Positions 18,687-28,477 are shown, counted from the stretch's first letter. The stretch: 64,000 nt of DNA from Pachyseris speciosa (GCA_016490735.1 JAEMWC010000368.1:172501-236500); one strand, 5' to 3'. Notes: a model not told the origin generated them from the sequence alone. Numbers and translations are program-made.

Positions 18687-21600
18687 CTACACACATTGTT
18701 CAGCCTCCTCTAAGAGACAGAGCTTGACGACTGGTCGCTTATATGTCCCTCGCTTGGTTTGGACCTCAACTGTGCGGATCACGCCATCGTCCCCTGGGAA
18801 CGTTCTGACGACTCGACCGAGATTCCACTGACCGCGAGGAGCATTTTCATCAATCACAAGCACAAGATCACCAATTTGGACATTCCTTCGGGTTCTAGTT
18901 TTCCATTTCTTCCGTTCTGTAAGGGTTGGCAAGTACTCCCGTAGCCATCTTCTCCAGAAATGGTCGGTTAGAGTCTGGGCTTGTCTCCATCTTTTCCTGG
19001 AACATAAATCTCTCTCGTCAAAGACATCAGGAGACAGGTTTGGGCTGCTTCTTCCTATCAGGAAATGGTTTGGAGTAATTGGCTCCACGTCTTGAGGATC
19101 GACACTTACATGAGTCAGTGGTCTGCTGTTGAGTAAACTTTCAGTTTCCCCCATGAACGTGAGGAGTGTCTCATCATTCACTAGTTGACCATTCAGGGTG
19201 ATTTTCAGTGCTTTCTTTGCTGATCTGACAAGTCTTTCCCATACTCCCCCGAAGTGAGGAGCAGAGGGAGGGTTAAAGAACCACTGAATTCCATCTTGCG
19301 ATAGGGTGTCTGATATCTTGGCTTGGTCCAACCTGTCTAGGCAATCCTTTAGCTCCCGCTCAGCACCAACGAAGTTAGTTCCGTTGTCACTATAGAGGTA
19401 TCTGGGCCTTCCTCTTCTAGCTATCATCCTTCTTAACGCCATGATAAAGCTGTCTGTGTCAAGTGAATGAGCAATCTCTAGGTGTACCGCTCTAGTCGTC
19501 AGGCAAGTAAACAAACAGCCATAACGCTTGACAGTCGATCTTCTTTCTTTGACCAACATCGGGCCGAAATAATCTACGCCAGTGTGGTAGAAGGGTGGAG
19601 AAAACGGCTGTAATCTACTTGGGGGTAGACTCGCCATCAGTGGAGGTGCTGGTTTGGCATTGTATTTCTTGCAGATACGGCATGCCTTAATTGCTTTCTT
19701 GATAGCCGATCTCACTTGCGGCACCCAGTAACGCTGTCGTAGCTCTGAGAGGACATGTTCTGGTCCCGAGTGATTCAACTTTCGATGCAGATGGGTAACT
19801 ATCAGTGGGACAATATCATTCTTCTTTGGAATAATAGCAGGATGTTTAGCTTGATGAGGAATTGGTGCATGTTTGATTCTGCCTCCAACTCGCAGTATGC
19901 CCTTCTCGTCTACATAAGGGTGAAGAGAACTAAGATCACTACTCTGAGGGAGCTCCTTTCCCGACTTCAATTTCTTCACGTCTTCACCGTAAGCCTGGGC
20001 TTGGGCCGTCTTGATCCAAAATACTTCTGCACTGGCAAGTTCTTCCACAGAGAGTGGTTTACCTGTCAGCTTCAAACGTTTTTCTTTATCTCGACAGCTT
20101 GCAACAAATCGGAGCACCCAGGCAGTCACTCGGACTAAATGAATCCACGATGATGTTTTCTTAGGGTCCAAGAACTCATTCGAAACCTCAATAGAGAGAC
20201 CAGACCAGGCACTGCATTTTACTTCAGGGTCGCACTCATCAGGTGGCTGGCACGTTTTTTGCTTCGGCCATAGGTCATCGTCCTGCTGGAGGAGCTTCGG
20301 TCCATGAATCCACCTGCTCTCCTGGGCAAGGGCTTGTGCGGAGAGACCTCTTGAACAGTCATCTGCAACATTCAGGTGTCCAGGGACATGTCTCCAACTC
20401 TCAGGATCGCACACTTCTCTTATTTCGGCAACTCGATTAGCCACAAAGGTATGGAACCGGGTTCCTTGGCTCTTGATGTACTGTAGGACAGTCGTTGAGT
20501 CTGTCCAGTAGGTTATCTGGTTGGGGTTTACATCCAGCTCCTTTTGAATGGTTTGGCCCATTCTAACTGCCATCACTGCAGCCTGTAGCTCTAATCTTGG
20601 GATAGACAACAGTTTCACAGGAGCTAGTCTCGCTTTACCAAACACAAAGGCACACTGATAGGAGTGACCACAAGTTTCAAATCTCCAGTACGCAGCAGCA
20701 CCAAATGCAACTTCTGAGGCGTCAGCAAAGATATGAAGCTGTGCGCTTGCAAACTGGGAACCCAGCCAATCGCTTAAGTAGCATCTAGGGACTGAGAAAT
20801 TCGCAAGATAGGGCAATTCTTCCTTCCAAGCAATCCATGCTTCTAATAATGGACCTGATATAGGGTCATCCCAGTCGTACTTAAGTCTCCAAAGTTCTTG
20901 AAGGATCAACTTGGCTCTCAAAACGAACGGTGCTACTAAACCAAGGGGGTCAAAGATTGTCGATATCTGCTTCAGAATTCCACGTTTGGTTGCTGCTAGC
21001 TGCTTCGTGGCTGCCTTGATCTCTAAGGTGTCTCGCTGTACATTCCAAAGAATTCCCAATGCTCTCTCAACTGGGAGATGGTCTAGATCCAAATCAAGTG
21101 GCTTGGAAGTACCAGGTGTACCCAGAATATCTTCCGGAGGCAGCTGAGCTAACACCGTTCGACTATTACTCATGAACTTGGTCAAGCGAAAGCCACCCCG
21201 TGAGAGAAGGTCGGTGAGCTGGACAGCGAGCTTGGTTGCCTCTTCTTCTGACGGGAGCGACTTCAACAGGTCGTCCATGTAGAAATCTCTTAATACTGAA
21301 CTGATTGTTTCTTTACTGTACGCGGATGCATTATCTATGGCAGTTTTCCTCAAACAATAGCTTGCACAGCTTGGACTAGATTTGGCACCAAAGATCATAG
21401 CTTGCATTTGGTACACCTCAGGTGGCCGCTCTCGGTCAGCTCCCCTCCAGAGGAATCTCAATGACGGTTGATCACTTTCAATGACTCGTACCTGGAAAAA
21501 CATAGTCTCAATGTCTGCAATCATAGCAATGGCGTGTAATCTAAACCGCATGATAACACCCACAAGGGAGTTCAGCAGGTCAGGTCCTGTAACCAATCGA

Positions 21601-22409
21601 TCATTCAAGGAGGTGCCCTTATGTGAAGCTGCAGCATCAAACACTACCCTGACCTTTCCTGGTTTGTTGGGATTCGTCACAGCATGGTGTGGTAAGTACC
21701 ATGTGTTGTCTGGCTCATGAGCTGCCTCAGCAGGTGACAACTTTCTTGCATAACCCTTGGCTATGTAGGTTTCTAGGGTCTCATAGTAGCCCTTGGACTT
21801 CTCTTTGTCTTTGTCCAGACTTCGTTCCAAACTGGAAAGTCTTCTCTCAGCTAGGATACGGTTATTTGGAAGCTTGATGTCTTCATCCTTCCAAAGCAAA
21901 CCAGTTTCGTAATGGCCCAGGTCAGTTCGAAAATGTGTGGTGTTCTCTAAGCGCTCTAGAGCTTTCTCATCTTCAGCAGATCTGGGGTTATCCTTCTGGA
22001 ACTTGGTACCAAATGACTCTGTCTTCCACCATTCCTCAACTTGACTGTGCAGAGTGCTATCTACGGCAACACAGTGGCCGATATGCCCGTGATCTGTTCG
22101 TGTGGTAAGGATTCCTTTAGCACCACCAGCAACTGCCCAACCAAAGTCAGTTCGTACAGCGTAAGGTTGACCCTTTGGTCCTTGCCTCCACTCATGCTGA
22201 ATCATAGCTTCAACTACTTGGACTCCAATGAGTAGACCAATCTGCTTAGTAGAGACAGCAGGGATGTCGAGGTCTTGGAGGTGTTTCCAGCTACTTCTAA
22301 TGCTCTCCCTTACAAGTCTAACTGGAGGTACATTCAATCTGGGAACTGTCCACGCACCATGAATGGGAACAGGTTTATTCACAGCTTGTTTGCCAGTAGG
22401 TGTCACCAC
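18687..22409 (-). CDS. BEL/Pao pol: protease end, RT, RNase H, integrase
   Basis: A frame of 1240 codons, open a little further upstream to the overlap with gag. It starts inside the A17-type protease (LVVTPTGKQAVNK upstream of the first Met). The RT has KVRVVFDAAASHKG, then ADIETMFFQV and the catalytic YMDD near 21290. RNase H shows LHIFADASEVAFGAAAY near 20720. The H-H-C-C zinc finger (HLHRKLNHSG to CRICKKY) is near 19690-19790. The integrase core includes TGVDYFGPM, YSDNGTNFVGAE and GGVWERLV, giving the D,D,E residues. A DUF5641-like tail (RKRWRQAQTLTDHFWRRWL) closes the protein. It replicates through an RNA intermediate in virus-like particles. The frame is -1 relative to gag; the ATG at 22409 is unlikely to be a true start. 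Confidence 0.93.
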   Translation of the reverse strand: MVTPTGKQAVNKPVPIHGAWTVPRLNVPPVRLVRESIRSSWKHLQDLDIPAVSTKQIGLLIGVQVVEAMIQHEWRQGPKGQPYAVRTDFGWAVAGGAKGILTTRTDHGHIGHCVAVDSTLHSQVEEWWKTESFGTKFQKDNPRSAEDEKALERLENTTHFRTDLGHYETGLLWKDEDIKLPNNRILAERRLSSLERSLDKDKEKSKGYYETLETYIAKGYARKLSPAEAAHEPDNTWYLPHHAVTNPNKPGKVRVVFDAAASHKGTSLNDRLVTGPDLLNSLVGVIMRFRLHAIAMIADIETMFFQVRVIESDQPSLRFLWRGADRERPPEVYQMQAMIFGAKSSPSCASYCLRKTAIDNASAYSKETISSVLRDFYMDDLLKSLPSEEEATKLAVQLTDLLSRGGFRLTKFMSNSRTVLAQLPPEDILGTPGTSKPLDLDLDHLPVERALGILWNVQRDTLEIKAATKQLAATKRGILKQISTIFDPLGLVAPFVLRAKLILQELWRLKYDWDDPISGPLLEAWIAWKEELPYLANFSVPRCYLSDWLGSQFASAQLHIFADASEVAFGAAAYWRFETCGHSYQCAFVFGKARLAPVKLLSIPRLELQAAVMAVRMGQTIQKELDVNPNQITYWTDSTTVLQYIKSQGTRFHTFVANRVAEIREVCDPESWRHVPGHLNVADDCSRGLSAQALAQESRWIHGPKLLQQDDDLWPKQKTCQPPDECDPEVKCSAWSGLSIEVSNEFLDPKKTSSWIHLVRVTAWVLRFVASCRDKEKRLKLTGKPLSVEELASAEVFWIKTAQAQAYGEDVKKLKSGKELPQSSDLSSLHPYVDEKGILRVGGRIKHAPIPHQAKHPAIIPKKNDIVPLIVTHLHRKLNHSGPEHVLSELRQRYWVPQVRSAIKKAIKACRICKKYNAKPAPPLMASLPPSRLQPFSPPFYHTGVDYFGPMLVKERRSTVKRYGCLFTCLTTRAVHLEIAHSLDTDSFIMALRRMIARRGRPRYLYSDNGTNFVGAERELKDCLDRLDQAKISDTLSQDGIQWFFNPPSAPHFGGVWERLVRSAKKALKITLNGQLVNDETLLTFMGETESLLNSRPLTHVSVDPQDVEPITPNHFLIGRSSPNLSPDVFDERDLCSRKRWRQAQTLTDHFWRRWLREYLPTLTERKKWKTRTRRNVQIGDLVLVIDENAPRGQWNLGRVVRTFPGDDGVIRTVEVQTKRGTYKRPVVKLCLLEEAEQCV

Positions 22410-22417
22410 TAGGTTAA

Positions 22418-25153
22418 CTACTCTTGATCTGCGGGGGAACCATCGTACTCAACATTGCCAAGAGAGAGAAGTTGTTCAGGGCCCTCAAGCTGCAACTGGT
22501 CAGCAATATCTTGTCGGATCAAGGTGTCTGAGCTACCATCGTCCAGAATAGCAAATGTGTTGATGGGGGCCACCCCTTCTTTGCCTTGAATTTGGACAGG
22601 TACAACTTGAAAGTACACTGATCTGTCCATAATCCTCAGGGAATTAGTGGCCGCCACGTATGATGAAGCTCCTGGTTCGCTGTCTGAACCTTTTCGAGGG
22701 TTTGGTTGAGGGTCCTGAGTTGGCTGCCGCTCATAATTTACATCCTCAAAATGTAGCAGGGTGTGGTGATGCTTCTTGCAACCAGTTACTCTGCAGTGGT
22801 CCTTGCAAGGGCATTCCCTTACTTGATGCCCCCCTTTTAGACAGTTAAGGCACAACTGCATGTCTTTGACAATTTCAAAGCGTTCACGGGCAGACTTGCT
22901 CTTGAATTTCTCACACCGATAAGGGGGGTGAGCTTCATCACAGCATGGACAAACTGTTGACTTTGGCCTTTTGCGTTCTACGGGGTTGTTCCCCAGTGGT
23001 GTATTCCCTGACATATGCAGAGTGCTGTTTCTAAGGTTTGGTTCCCTCTTTAGTGGATCACGCTTGTTGTTCAGAGGCGGCTTGGCTGGTTCCTGTTGCT
23101 CTAGGTGTTGTCTTGCTCTAACATGTTCTGAGAGCCACCGGTCTAGGTCAAACAAGTTGGGTCTTCCTTGGCCTTCATGTCTCTGAACTTCCATTGCCCA
23201 TTTAGATGCTAAAACATCAGGGAGCTTCTCCACTGCTATGGACAAGTTTGTTTCACTAAGGAGATCAGCAATAAATCTCTGTCTATGGAGGGTTGAAATG
23301 GTTGCCCTCAGAGTTTGGTGCAGTTTAGCCAATCCAGTGTGGTCTCGCAGGTGTGGAGATGGTGTGTTTTTTAGAGTCACAATAGCAGCGCGCACTATCT
23401 TTCCAGAGTCTGCAAACCTTGTCTTGAGCATTCTGAGTGCTAATATGTAATTGCTACCATCTTCACCTAGGAACTGTATTTCACTCTTTGCAGCACCAGT
23501 GACAGCATTTTGGAGGTACGTCAGTCGCTGATTATCATTAAGAAAGGGCTGGTCATGCACAATACTCTTAAATCTTCCAATCCATAAGGGCCAATCAAGT
23601 GGTGAGCCGCCAAATTTTCCAAGGTCAAACTTAGGAAGTGAGCGCTCCAATGCCGAGAAGCTACAATAATGATGTGGAGTTGGGCGTGACTGGGGCCTTA
23701 CACTGAACTCATCTAATTCATCTATCCAGGCATCTTGAGGTGGGCCTGGAAATGCAGGGATGAGGCTCCATGTTGCTTGTGGCTGGAAAGGTGCTCCATG
23801 CACTCTGGGGGTAGTCATTGCAGTTTGGCTAGGAACACCCCAGCCTCTCCAAGGGGAGTTTTGCGCAACTGGCGTCACTAATTCTACCTGGCTAGTTGGG
23901 GCCTCATGGCTTGGTAGAGGAGTTGTATTTGAAGTTGTTACTGTAGCAGCGGTTCTAGGTTTTGTCCAAGGATCTTTGTAAGGAGCACAGCTTGAAGGAG
24001 GTTGCATCATAGTTGGCTGATTGTTAGTGACAGCTGTATCCAGTAGGGCACCACTAGCAGTGAGGGTGGATGGGTCTGCAGCTTGATTAGCACCCTTTTC
24101 AGTTGACTGTGGTACGACTGATGGTGAGGATTTAGAGAGTAAGGGGGGACCACTGGGGTGATCTGAGTCCCATGGCCCGTCAATGTGCTTCTGTGATGTG
24201 TCTGGGCGTCCTGTGACAGGGGTATCTTCTACTTCCTTAATAAGTTTGGCTTCCAGTATAGCTCGTTCTACAGTTTCTTCTAATTCTCTAAGTTTTCTCA
24301 CTCTCATGGCATCTTCATTCAATCGTTGCAATTCTTCAATTTCTACTTCTACTTGTGCTTTGGTTTGTCTTAAGCTAGCCTCTCTTTTAGCTTGAAGCTC
24401 ACTCAGTTTCTGATCTTCACTTTCTTTCTTTCTAGCTGCTTCCAAATCATGCTGTAAGAGTTTAGCTTCAATAACCTTCTCTTTGTATCGTGAAACTTTA
24501 GAAGTTACTGATGCAACACTTGATTTAGTCTTAAGTGAAGCACTCTTTGAGAAACGTTCAGGTTCGGTAACAACTGTAGGTGTATCGCTAATTCGTTCCA
24601 GATAATAACGTTCAATGTTTTCGAAGCAGGTAAGCACAGGGGCTAGGGCCTGCTCGATCCAGGTTTCGGGCTCATCATCATCAGGGTCAAATTCAAATAA
24701 TATTTGATTAACATTCTCCATCTCTGAGACAGCTTTCTCAAGATCCAACTTCAAGGACGCCAATGTTTTTCTACTCAAACGTTTCTCGATATGCTGATTA
24801 ATTTGGTTGACTAACCTTGTTACATGAGATTTCTTTCCACGTCTTGTTCCTCTCACCCTACGAGCTTCTTCACGAAGAGCATCTTCGTCGCGTTTACTCT
24901 TGTTTCTCTCTGGCAAATATCGGTGAAGTACATCATGTTCGTGTGGAATAACATTCGGTCCTTTGTGGAAGGTAAATTCACTGACTGTATTTTCCTCGGT
25001 TCCAAGTATCAAATCCGCAGACCTGGATCGCCTCAACAGCTGGGCTCGCTGAGTTCCTTCACTAAATCCGTCCAAACTAAGTTGGGAAGAGGAACAACTC
25101 CCACCTGAACAACTCCCACCTGAGCTGAGGGAAAAAATCCTCAATTTTGTCAT
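22418..25153 (-). CDS. BEL/Pao gag and protease N-terminal part
   Basis: 911 codons. The N-terminal 300 residues are charged with coiled coil. About residues 500-640 are a DUF1759-like gag core (LPKFDLGKFGGSPLDWPLWI to KSEIQFLG). Cys/His clusters follow (CPCCDEAHPPYRCEKF, then CLNCLKGGHQVREC), a nucleic-acid-binding knuckle. Near the C-terminus AILDDGSSDTLI is the aspartic-protease active-site loop. The frame ends at a TAG at 22418-22420 soon after NVEYDGS, in the middle of the protease, and continues in the pol frame after a -1 shift at a C5 run (22433-22437). Confidence 0.9.
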   Translation of the reverse strand: MTKLRIFSLSSGGSCSGGSCSSSQLSLDGFSEGTQRAQLLRRSRSADLILGTEENTVSEFTFHKGPNVIPHEHDVLHRYLPERNKSKRDEDALREEARRVRGTRRGKKSHVTRLVNQINQHIEKRLSRKTLASLKLDLEKAVSEMENVNQILFEFDPDDDEPETWIEQALAPVLTCFENIERYYLERISDTPTVVTEPERFSKSASLKTKSSVASVTSKVSRYKEKVIEAKLLQHDLEAARKKESEDQKLSELQAKREASLRQTKAQVEVEIEELQRLNEDAMRVRKLRELEETVERAILEAKLIKEVEDTPVTGRPDTSQKHIDGPWDSDHPSGPPLLSKSSPSVVPQSTEKGANQAADPSTLTASGALLDTAVTNNQPTMMQPPSSCAPYKDPWTKPRTAATVTTSNTTPLPSHEAPTSQVELVTPVAQNSPWRGWGVPSQTAMTTPRVHGAPFQPQATWSLIPAFPGPPQDAWIDELDEFSVRPQSRPTPHHYCSFSALERSLPKFDLGKFGGSPLDWPLWIGRFKSIVHDQPFLNDNQRLTYLQNAVTGAAKSEIQFLGEDGSNYILALRMLKTRFADSGKIVRAAIVTLKNTPSPHLRDHTGLAKLHQTLRATISTLHRQRFIADLLSETNLSIAVEKLPDVLASKWAMEVQRHEGQGRPNLFDLDRWLSEHVRARQHLEQQEPAKPPLNNKRDPLKREPNLRNSTLHMSGNTPLGNNPVERKRPKSTVCPCCDEAHPPYRCEKFKSKSARERFEIVKDMQLCLNCLKGGHQVRECPCKDHCRVTGCKKHHHTLLHFEDVNYERQPTQDPQPNPRKGSDSEPGASSYVAATNSLRIMDRSVYFQVVPVQIQGKEGVAPINTFAILDDGSSDTLIRQDIADQLQLEGPEQLLSLGNVEYDGSPADQE

Positions 25154-25457
25154 TCAAACAAAACTGCAGGACAAAAAAGACGTGGGGTGGTACAAAGTAC
25201 ACGCTGAGCTTTTGTTAAGTTTTTTGATGGACCTTTTGCTCAATAGAATATATTTTCACAAAAGTTACTGAGTGTGGAAAATGTTATAACCCATGTAGAA
25301 GGGTGGGGTGTTGTTGGTTGTACTGGCAAAAAATGCTTACACCGGCTTATACCAGGGTGTTGAACGAGTTCAAACACCCAGACCAACTTTCTATTTCGTA
25401 TTGATGGCGTTTCGCGCCAACACGCGGCCCCACTGTCTCTGTTTCCGCAGAATCGTG
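25154..25457. other. Junction between BEL leader and virus-like element; no gene seen
   Basis: The first part is the presumed leader of the BEL element. No LTR or primer-binding site could be recognised, and no capsid-gene C-terminus is readable either, so both elements seem truncated here. Confidence 0.4.
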
Positions 25458-26205
25458 TCAAGAGATTTCACCATTTTGCGGTCGGCAACATGCTTGCATT
25501 TTTTTTTCATCCTCTCCGTACGTCTTTGCGCGAAAATCGCAACTGCTGTAATCAGCATCATACTGCATTGCTACCGCAACGATCCGCTGGTTGGCGGCGG
25601 CGCCCCCGAAAACCACCTCGGTGTCGTCCTGCACCCTTATTTCGAACTGGAGCTGCATCGGGGGCAGGAGTTTGTCCGACAGCTCTTCGAAGAATGAATA
25701 GCGTTTTAGGGGGATTATCGTTTTGACAGTCTTCTGGGGATCTCCTTGCGAAAGAAGCGCGCACGCTCCGATCCTGAGGTTGATTGCGGCAGCCCCCATC
25801 ACAGTCGTGTTGTCGTTGTCGAGATACCAAACTCGTCTTTCGCCACGCTTCGCGTGTAGTCGTCACAGTATTCCAGCAGGTTTTTGATGAAAACGACTTT
25901 GTGGATGCCGGTGGCTTTGTAGAGAGTTTTTCCAGCAGAGTCTACCTTCAGGTTTTGGATGAGGGAGAAGGAGCTGTTGACCGGCGCCGCCGCCACGTCA
26001 GCGGCCACGAGTGCCCCGTCGGCCTTTACCTGCATCTCATACTCCACCGGAAAAGAGCATTGTACCAGTCGTAGATGACGTCTCGGTCATTCACAGCGAA
26101 CTTGGTTTTATTTTGCTCCTGCCCGTTCGCCGGCATCATGAGTGGGGTGGTCAGGTGGTATTGGTCAAAGTCCACCTTCTCAAGCAAGTGGGGCATCCTG
26201 AACAT
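25458..26205 (-). pseudogene. Major capsid-like protein (F54H12.2-like), fragmented
   Basis: Three overlapping minus-strand frames (26026-26205, 25799-26047, 25458-25802) cover consecutive parts of one protein. Recognisable pieces are PHLLEKVDFDQYHLTTPL near the start, DVIYDWYNA, LLEYCDDYTRSVAKDEFG and IPLKRYSFFEEL. These resemble the F54H12.2-like family found in invertebrate genomes, thought to be a jelly-roll capsid protein of polinton-type elements. Two frame changes (near 26030 and 25800) and a missing C-terminus make it non-functional. The start at 26205 has a TATA-like box 5 bases upstream. Capsid identity is inferred from family resemblance. Confidence 0.6.
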
Positions 26206-26209
26206 CGCA

Positions 26210-26215
26210 GTATAC
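26210..26215 (-). promoter_or_regulatory. TATA-like box next to capsid-like gene start
   Basis: GTATAC on the minus strand, followed by TGCG and the ATG at 26205. Same arrangement as at 26572-26577, so probably a viral-type promoter core. Confidence 0.4.
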
Positions 26216-26229
26216 ACAGCCAAAACATT

Positions 26230-26568
26230 TTAAAGTTGGTTTGCCAAAATTTGGCTGAGTTTGACAATCGCCTCCGAGGCGGCAACCTGTGGGCACCCTC
26301 TCAGGCGGGGGGCGGCAGCCTTCTTGGGACTCCGCAACAGCTGGTGGATCTTTTGCCGCCCTTTCCGGACAGCGCCTGAACCCCCTTTTCGGCCGCCTTC
26401 TGGGCCCCCTGTTTCACGGCCTTTTTTCAGGGCGGGCATCACCGCTTTCTTCAGCTGTTTGCTGATGGCCATGAGGGTGTCGCGGACCACGCCCGATCCT
26501 TTGTATCTGAAGCGGTACCGGCTGGTGCGCACATCATAAAATTTCATCCACTCGCTCGATCGGTTCAT
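26230..26568 (-). CDS. Basic protein, probable minor virion or DNA-binding component
   Basis: 112 codons from the ATG at 26568, chosen over the longer frame because a TATA-like box (26572-26577) lies directly before it. The N-terminus reads MNRSSEWMKFYDVRTSRYRF. From residue about 35 it is rich in Lys, Arg and Gly, with no cysteines in the basic stretch. Its position between capsid-like and structural genes recalls the small basic minor proteins of polinton and adenovirus-type elements. The frame is open, unlike most neighbours. Function is inferred from position and composition only. Confidence 0.5.
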   Translation of the reverse strand: MNRSSEWMKFYDVRTSRYRFRYKGSGVVRDTLMAISKQLKKAVMPALKKGRETGGPEGGRKGGSGAVRKGRQKIHQLLRSPKKAAAPRLRGCPQVAASEAIVKLSQILANQL

Positions 26569-26571
26569 GCA

Positions 26572-26577
26572 GTATAT
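26572..26577 (-). promoter_or_regulatory. TATA-like box next to basic-protein start
   Basis: ATATAC on the minus strand within GCAATATACTGCATG, three bases before the ATG at 26568. Nearly the same string precedes the polymerase start at 34725. Confidence 0.4.
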
Positions 26578-26584
26578 TGCTTGT

Positions 26585-27355
26585 TCATGCAGAAATTTCA
26601 CAGATCATAAGATCCAAAGCCACGTCTGCACCGTTGAGGTCAAGGACGTTGTTCCGCCCTTCGGTGACCTGGATCCTTACCATGTCGATTTGAGATCTGT
26701 TGACCGGGTGGAACTTGGGGCAGAGGGGCTCTTTCGAGAAAGGGTAGCTGACCTCGAGGTTGGCCGTGGAGAAGGAGAACCGAACATCACTCGGCACATC
26801 GTTAGCCTACTGTGTGATCAGGTCGCAGTGGAGAAACACCCAGTCGACGCTCCGCGTGATGTTGGGGATCCTGTCCCCCGTGAAGCTCGTAGCATCTTTC
26901 AGGACCTTTTTGTCGAAGCCCAGCAGATCAGCAAAATCTTCGGTCGAGAGGTCGAGCTCATAACCCGTGGCCACCCCGATTACGACCCGGGTGATGGCGT
27001 AATCGTAGTACAGACTGAAGATGTGTTTTTTGTCCTCCACATCTGGGTCAACAAACCCGGTGTGCCCCTGCAAAAACCGCTTGAGGTCTGTGTAATCATA
27101 CATCCCGTCCGACAGGGTCAAGGTTTGCCAGGATTCCCCTTTCTTCTGCCACTTCACCTTGTTGTTGTTGTAGGCGGCCGCGACATTGTACCAGGAGTAG
27201 CTCATGGTGATGAGGTTGTCGAGTGCCGCTTCGTAGTTTCGGGTGGTGTCGAGCAAGATGGGCGGGTTGAACGTGAATTCAAAGTCGTGGGACTTTTGGG
27301 CGGCACCGTTTCGTTGCAGCTTCGCAAGGCTCGAGTCGAGCAGCAGGTGAAACAT
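26585..27355 (-). pseudogene. Second structural (penton-like) protein, one frame break
   Basis: The likely start is the ATG at 27355 (MFHLLLDSSLAKL), two bases beyond the stop of the upstream ORF. Motifs are FTFNPPILLDTTRNYEAAL, SDGMYDYTDLKRFL, then DFADLLGFDKKVL and NITRSVDWVFLHCDLIT. The frame is broken near 26800 and continues in another frame with RFSFSTANLEVSYPFSKEP to the stop at 26585. The same protein type is common beside F54H12.2-like genes in cnidarian and insect genomes. A minor or penton-like capsid role is inferred. The antisense strand has a long accidental frame here that should not be annotated. Confidence 0.5.
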
Positions 27356-27356
27356 T

Positions 27357-27932
27357 TCACTTCCGTATGTAATCGTTGAAAATCTTGCGGCTCTGAAATT
27401 TGTTGATGACACCAAACCGGAGGAGCTTGTCAAGCAAAGAAACGACTTCTTTGCGGAGTTTCGTCGCAGTGTTGCCACCTTTGATCGAGCCAAGAGCCAC
27501 ATACAGTCGGTGGATCATGTCATCAGCGGCCTCACCGAAGCCGCTCCCCTCAGTTTCCCACTCCTGCTCCGCAAATTCATCTTCTTCTGACCCACTGATT
27601 GAGGGCCGGCAAGCCAAAATGGCTTGTTCCCAATCTGTGGGGGGTCGGGCTCTTGTTTGTGGCTGGGGAGATCGCAGGCGCTTCTGGCTGTCCCATGTTT
27701 GGCGTGTGGGTGGGGGCGGGAGGGAAGCTTCAACATCACCGCTGCCATCTTCCAACACTGGAGGGGGTGGGGGTGGAAACTCTTCTTCGTCTTCCTCATT
27801 GGGTGAGGGAGGAGATGTTTCAGCCTCCGGCCGAAAATCGTCCCAACCGAAAGGGTTGATCCTGTCGAGCTCGTCCATGTCGTAGTCAGGGCCTCCCAGC
27901 TCCGGTGTTGGGGGCACGAAACTTTTGTCCAA
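27357..27932 (-). CDS. Acidic, Pro-rich hypothetical protein of the virus-like element
   Basis: 191 codons open to a TTG at 27932; no ATG start is visible, so the N-terminus may be lost to the repeat insertions at 27950-28280. It has PELGGPDYDMDELDRINPF near the N-terminus, an acidic and Pro-rich middle, and a C-terminal 70 residues predicted helical (HRLYVALGSIKGGNTATKL, then FNDYIRK). It ends directly before the start of the structural gene at 27355, consistent with a compact viral gene order. I do not recognise a family with confidence. Confidence 0.45.
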   Translation of the reverse strand: MDKSFVPPTPELGGPDYDMDELDRINPFGWDDFRPEAETSPPSPNEEDEEEFPPPPPPVLEDGSGDVEASLPPPPTRQTWDSQKRLRSPQPQTRARPPTDWEQAILACRPSISGSEEDEFAEQEWETEGSGFGEAADDMIHRLYVALGSIKGGNTATKLRKEVVSLLDKLLRFGVINKFQSRKIFNDYIRK

Positions 27933-28461
27933 CCTGGTCGTGATCGGTTAAAAAATTTCCTGTAACAAGCAAGGCTGATACTACGTGAAAAAAGTTGACT
28001 TTGCGAGACACCAACATGACCGAGACTCGATAAAGTAGGGCTGCAACCATGGACAGCTGTTTCGTCCTTATTGGGACTCATCGGCATGGTGTAGCAGATT
28101 TAAAAGACGCCAGCTCAATGCGAGCGCCAATAAATTGCACAATGAACCCGTTCACGATATCAAGTTCCGTACCTTGGACTCACTTGCCATCCGATCCACG
28201 CGTTGCCACACCACGTAGCCCGGATAGCAAGGAATCCAAGTGTCACGATGGCGTCGTGTTACATGTATATTCGATTTATTTTTTGGCTGATTAGATCTCT
28301 TGTAGATCCTACGTTTTACAGCATTATCGTTGGCGGTCCTTTGCTTATTAATTTCACTTCAAAAAATTTCCGGCGGATTTCTAGTTCTTGTCTCTCGACT
28401 TCTGCTTCAGCTTCTGCCTGTTGCCGCCATTTCTTCAGACATGGTGGGCTTTCGCCACCTG
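27933..28461. other. Divergent intergenic region with repeat insertions
   Basis: The left (minus) and right (plus) gene blocks of the virus-like element diverge here. 28040-28100 matches the arm of the foldback element at 11254-11573. 28100-28280 is unclassified. No complete gene is seen. Confidence 0.5.
28040..28100 (+). repeat. Fragment of foldback-family repeat
   Basis: CAACCATGGACAGCTGTTTC and the following block ending in the GGCATGG motif match the arm of the foldback element at 11254-11573 with several substitutions. No mirrored arm is present, so this is a half element. Confidence 0.6.
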
Positions 28462-28469
28462 TATATAAA
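28462..28469 (+). promoter_or_regulatory. TATA box before packaging ATPase
   Basis: TATATAAA, 16 bases from its first base to the ATG at 28478. Another example of the close TATA-to-ATG spacing seen across this element. Confidence 0.5.
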
Positions 28470-28477
28470 GGGGAAAA

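Larger units (their letters stand above)
18470..25300 (-). mobile_element. BEL/Pao LTR retrotransposon
   Basis: Order on the minus strand: leader, gag with zinc knuckle, aspartic protease (A17 type), reverse transcriptase, RNase H, integrase, then the 3' LTR. The downstream LTR candidate is 18470-18659. An upstream LTR is not found, so the 5' end appears lost somewhere in 25200-25450. Coding regions are long and largely intact, which suggests a fairly young insertion that was later truncated. Confidence 0.9.

Noticed and set aside
25470..25495. GCGGTCGGCAACATG as a second BEL LTR start
   Set aside because: Only about 10 bases match the LTR beginning and the position falls within capsid-gene frame sequence.
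26567..27379. 270-codon plus-strand ORF
   Set aside because: It is antisense to the structural-protein gene at 26585-27355, whose minus-strand frame has recognisable conserved motifs.
27400..28087. Several overlapping ORFs in other frames
   Set aside because: Shadows of the acidic Pro-rich ORF at 27357-27932; low-complexity composition opens all frames.
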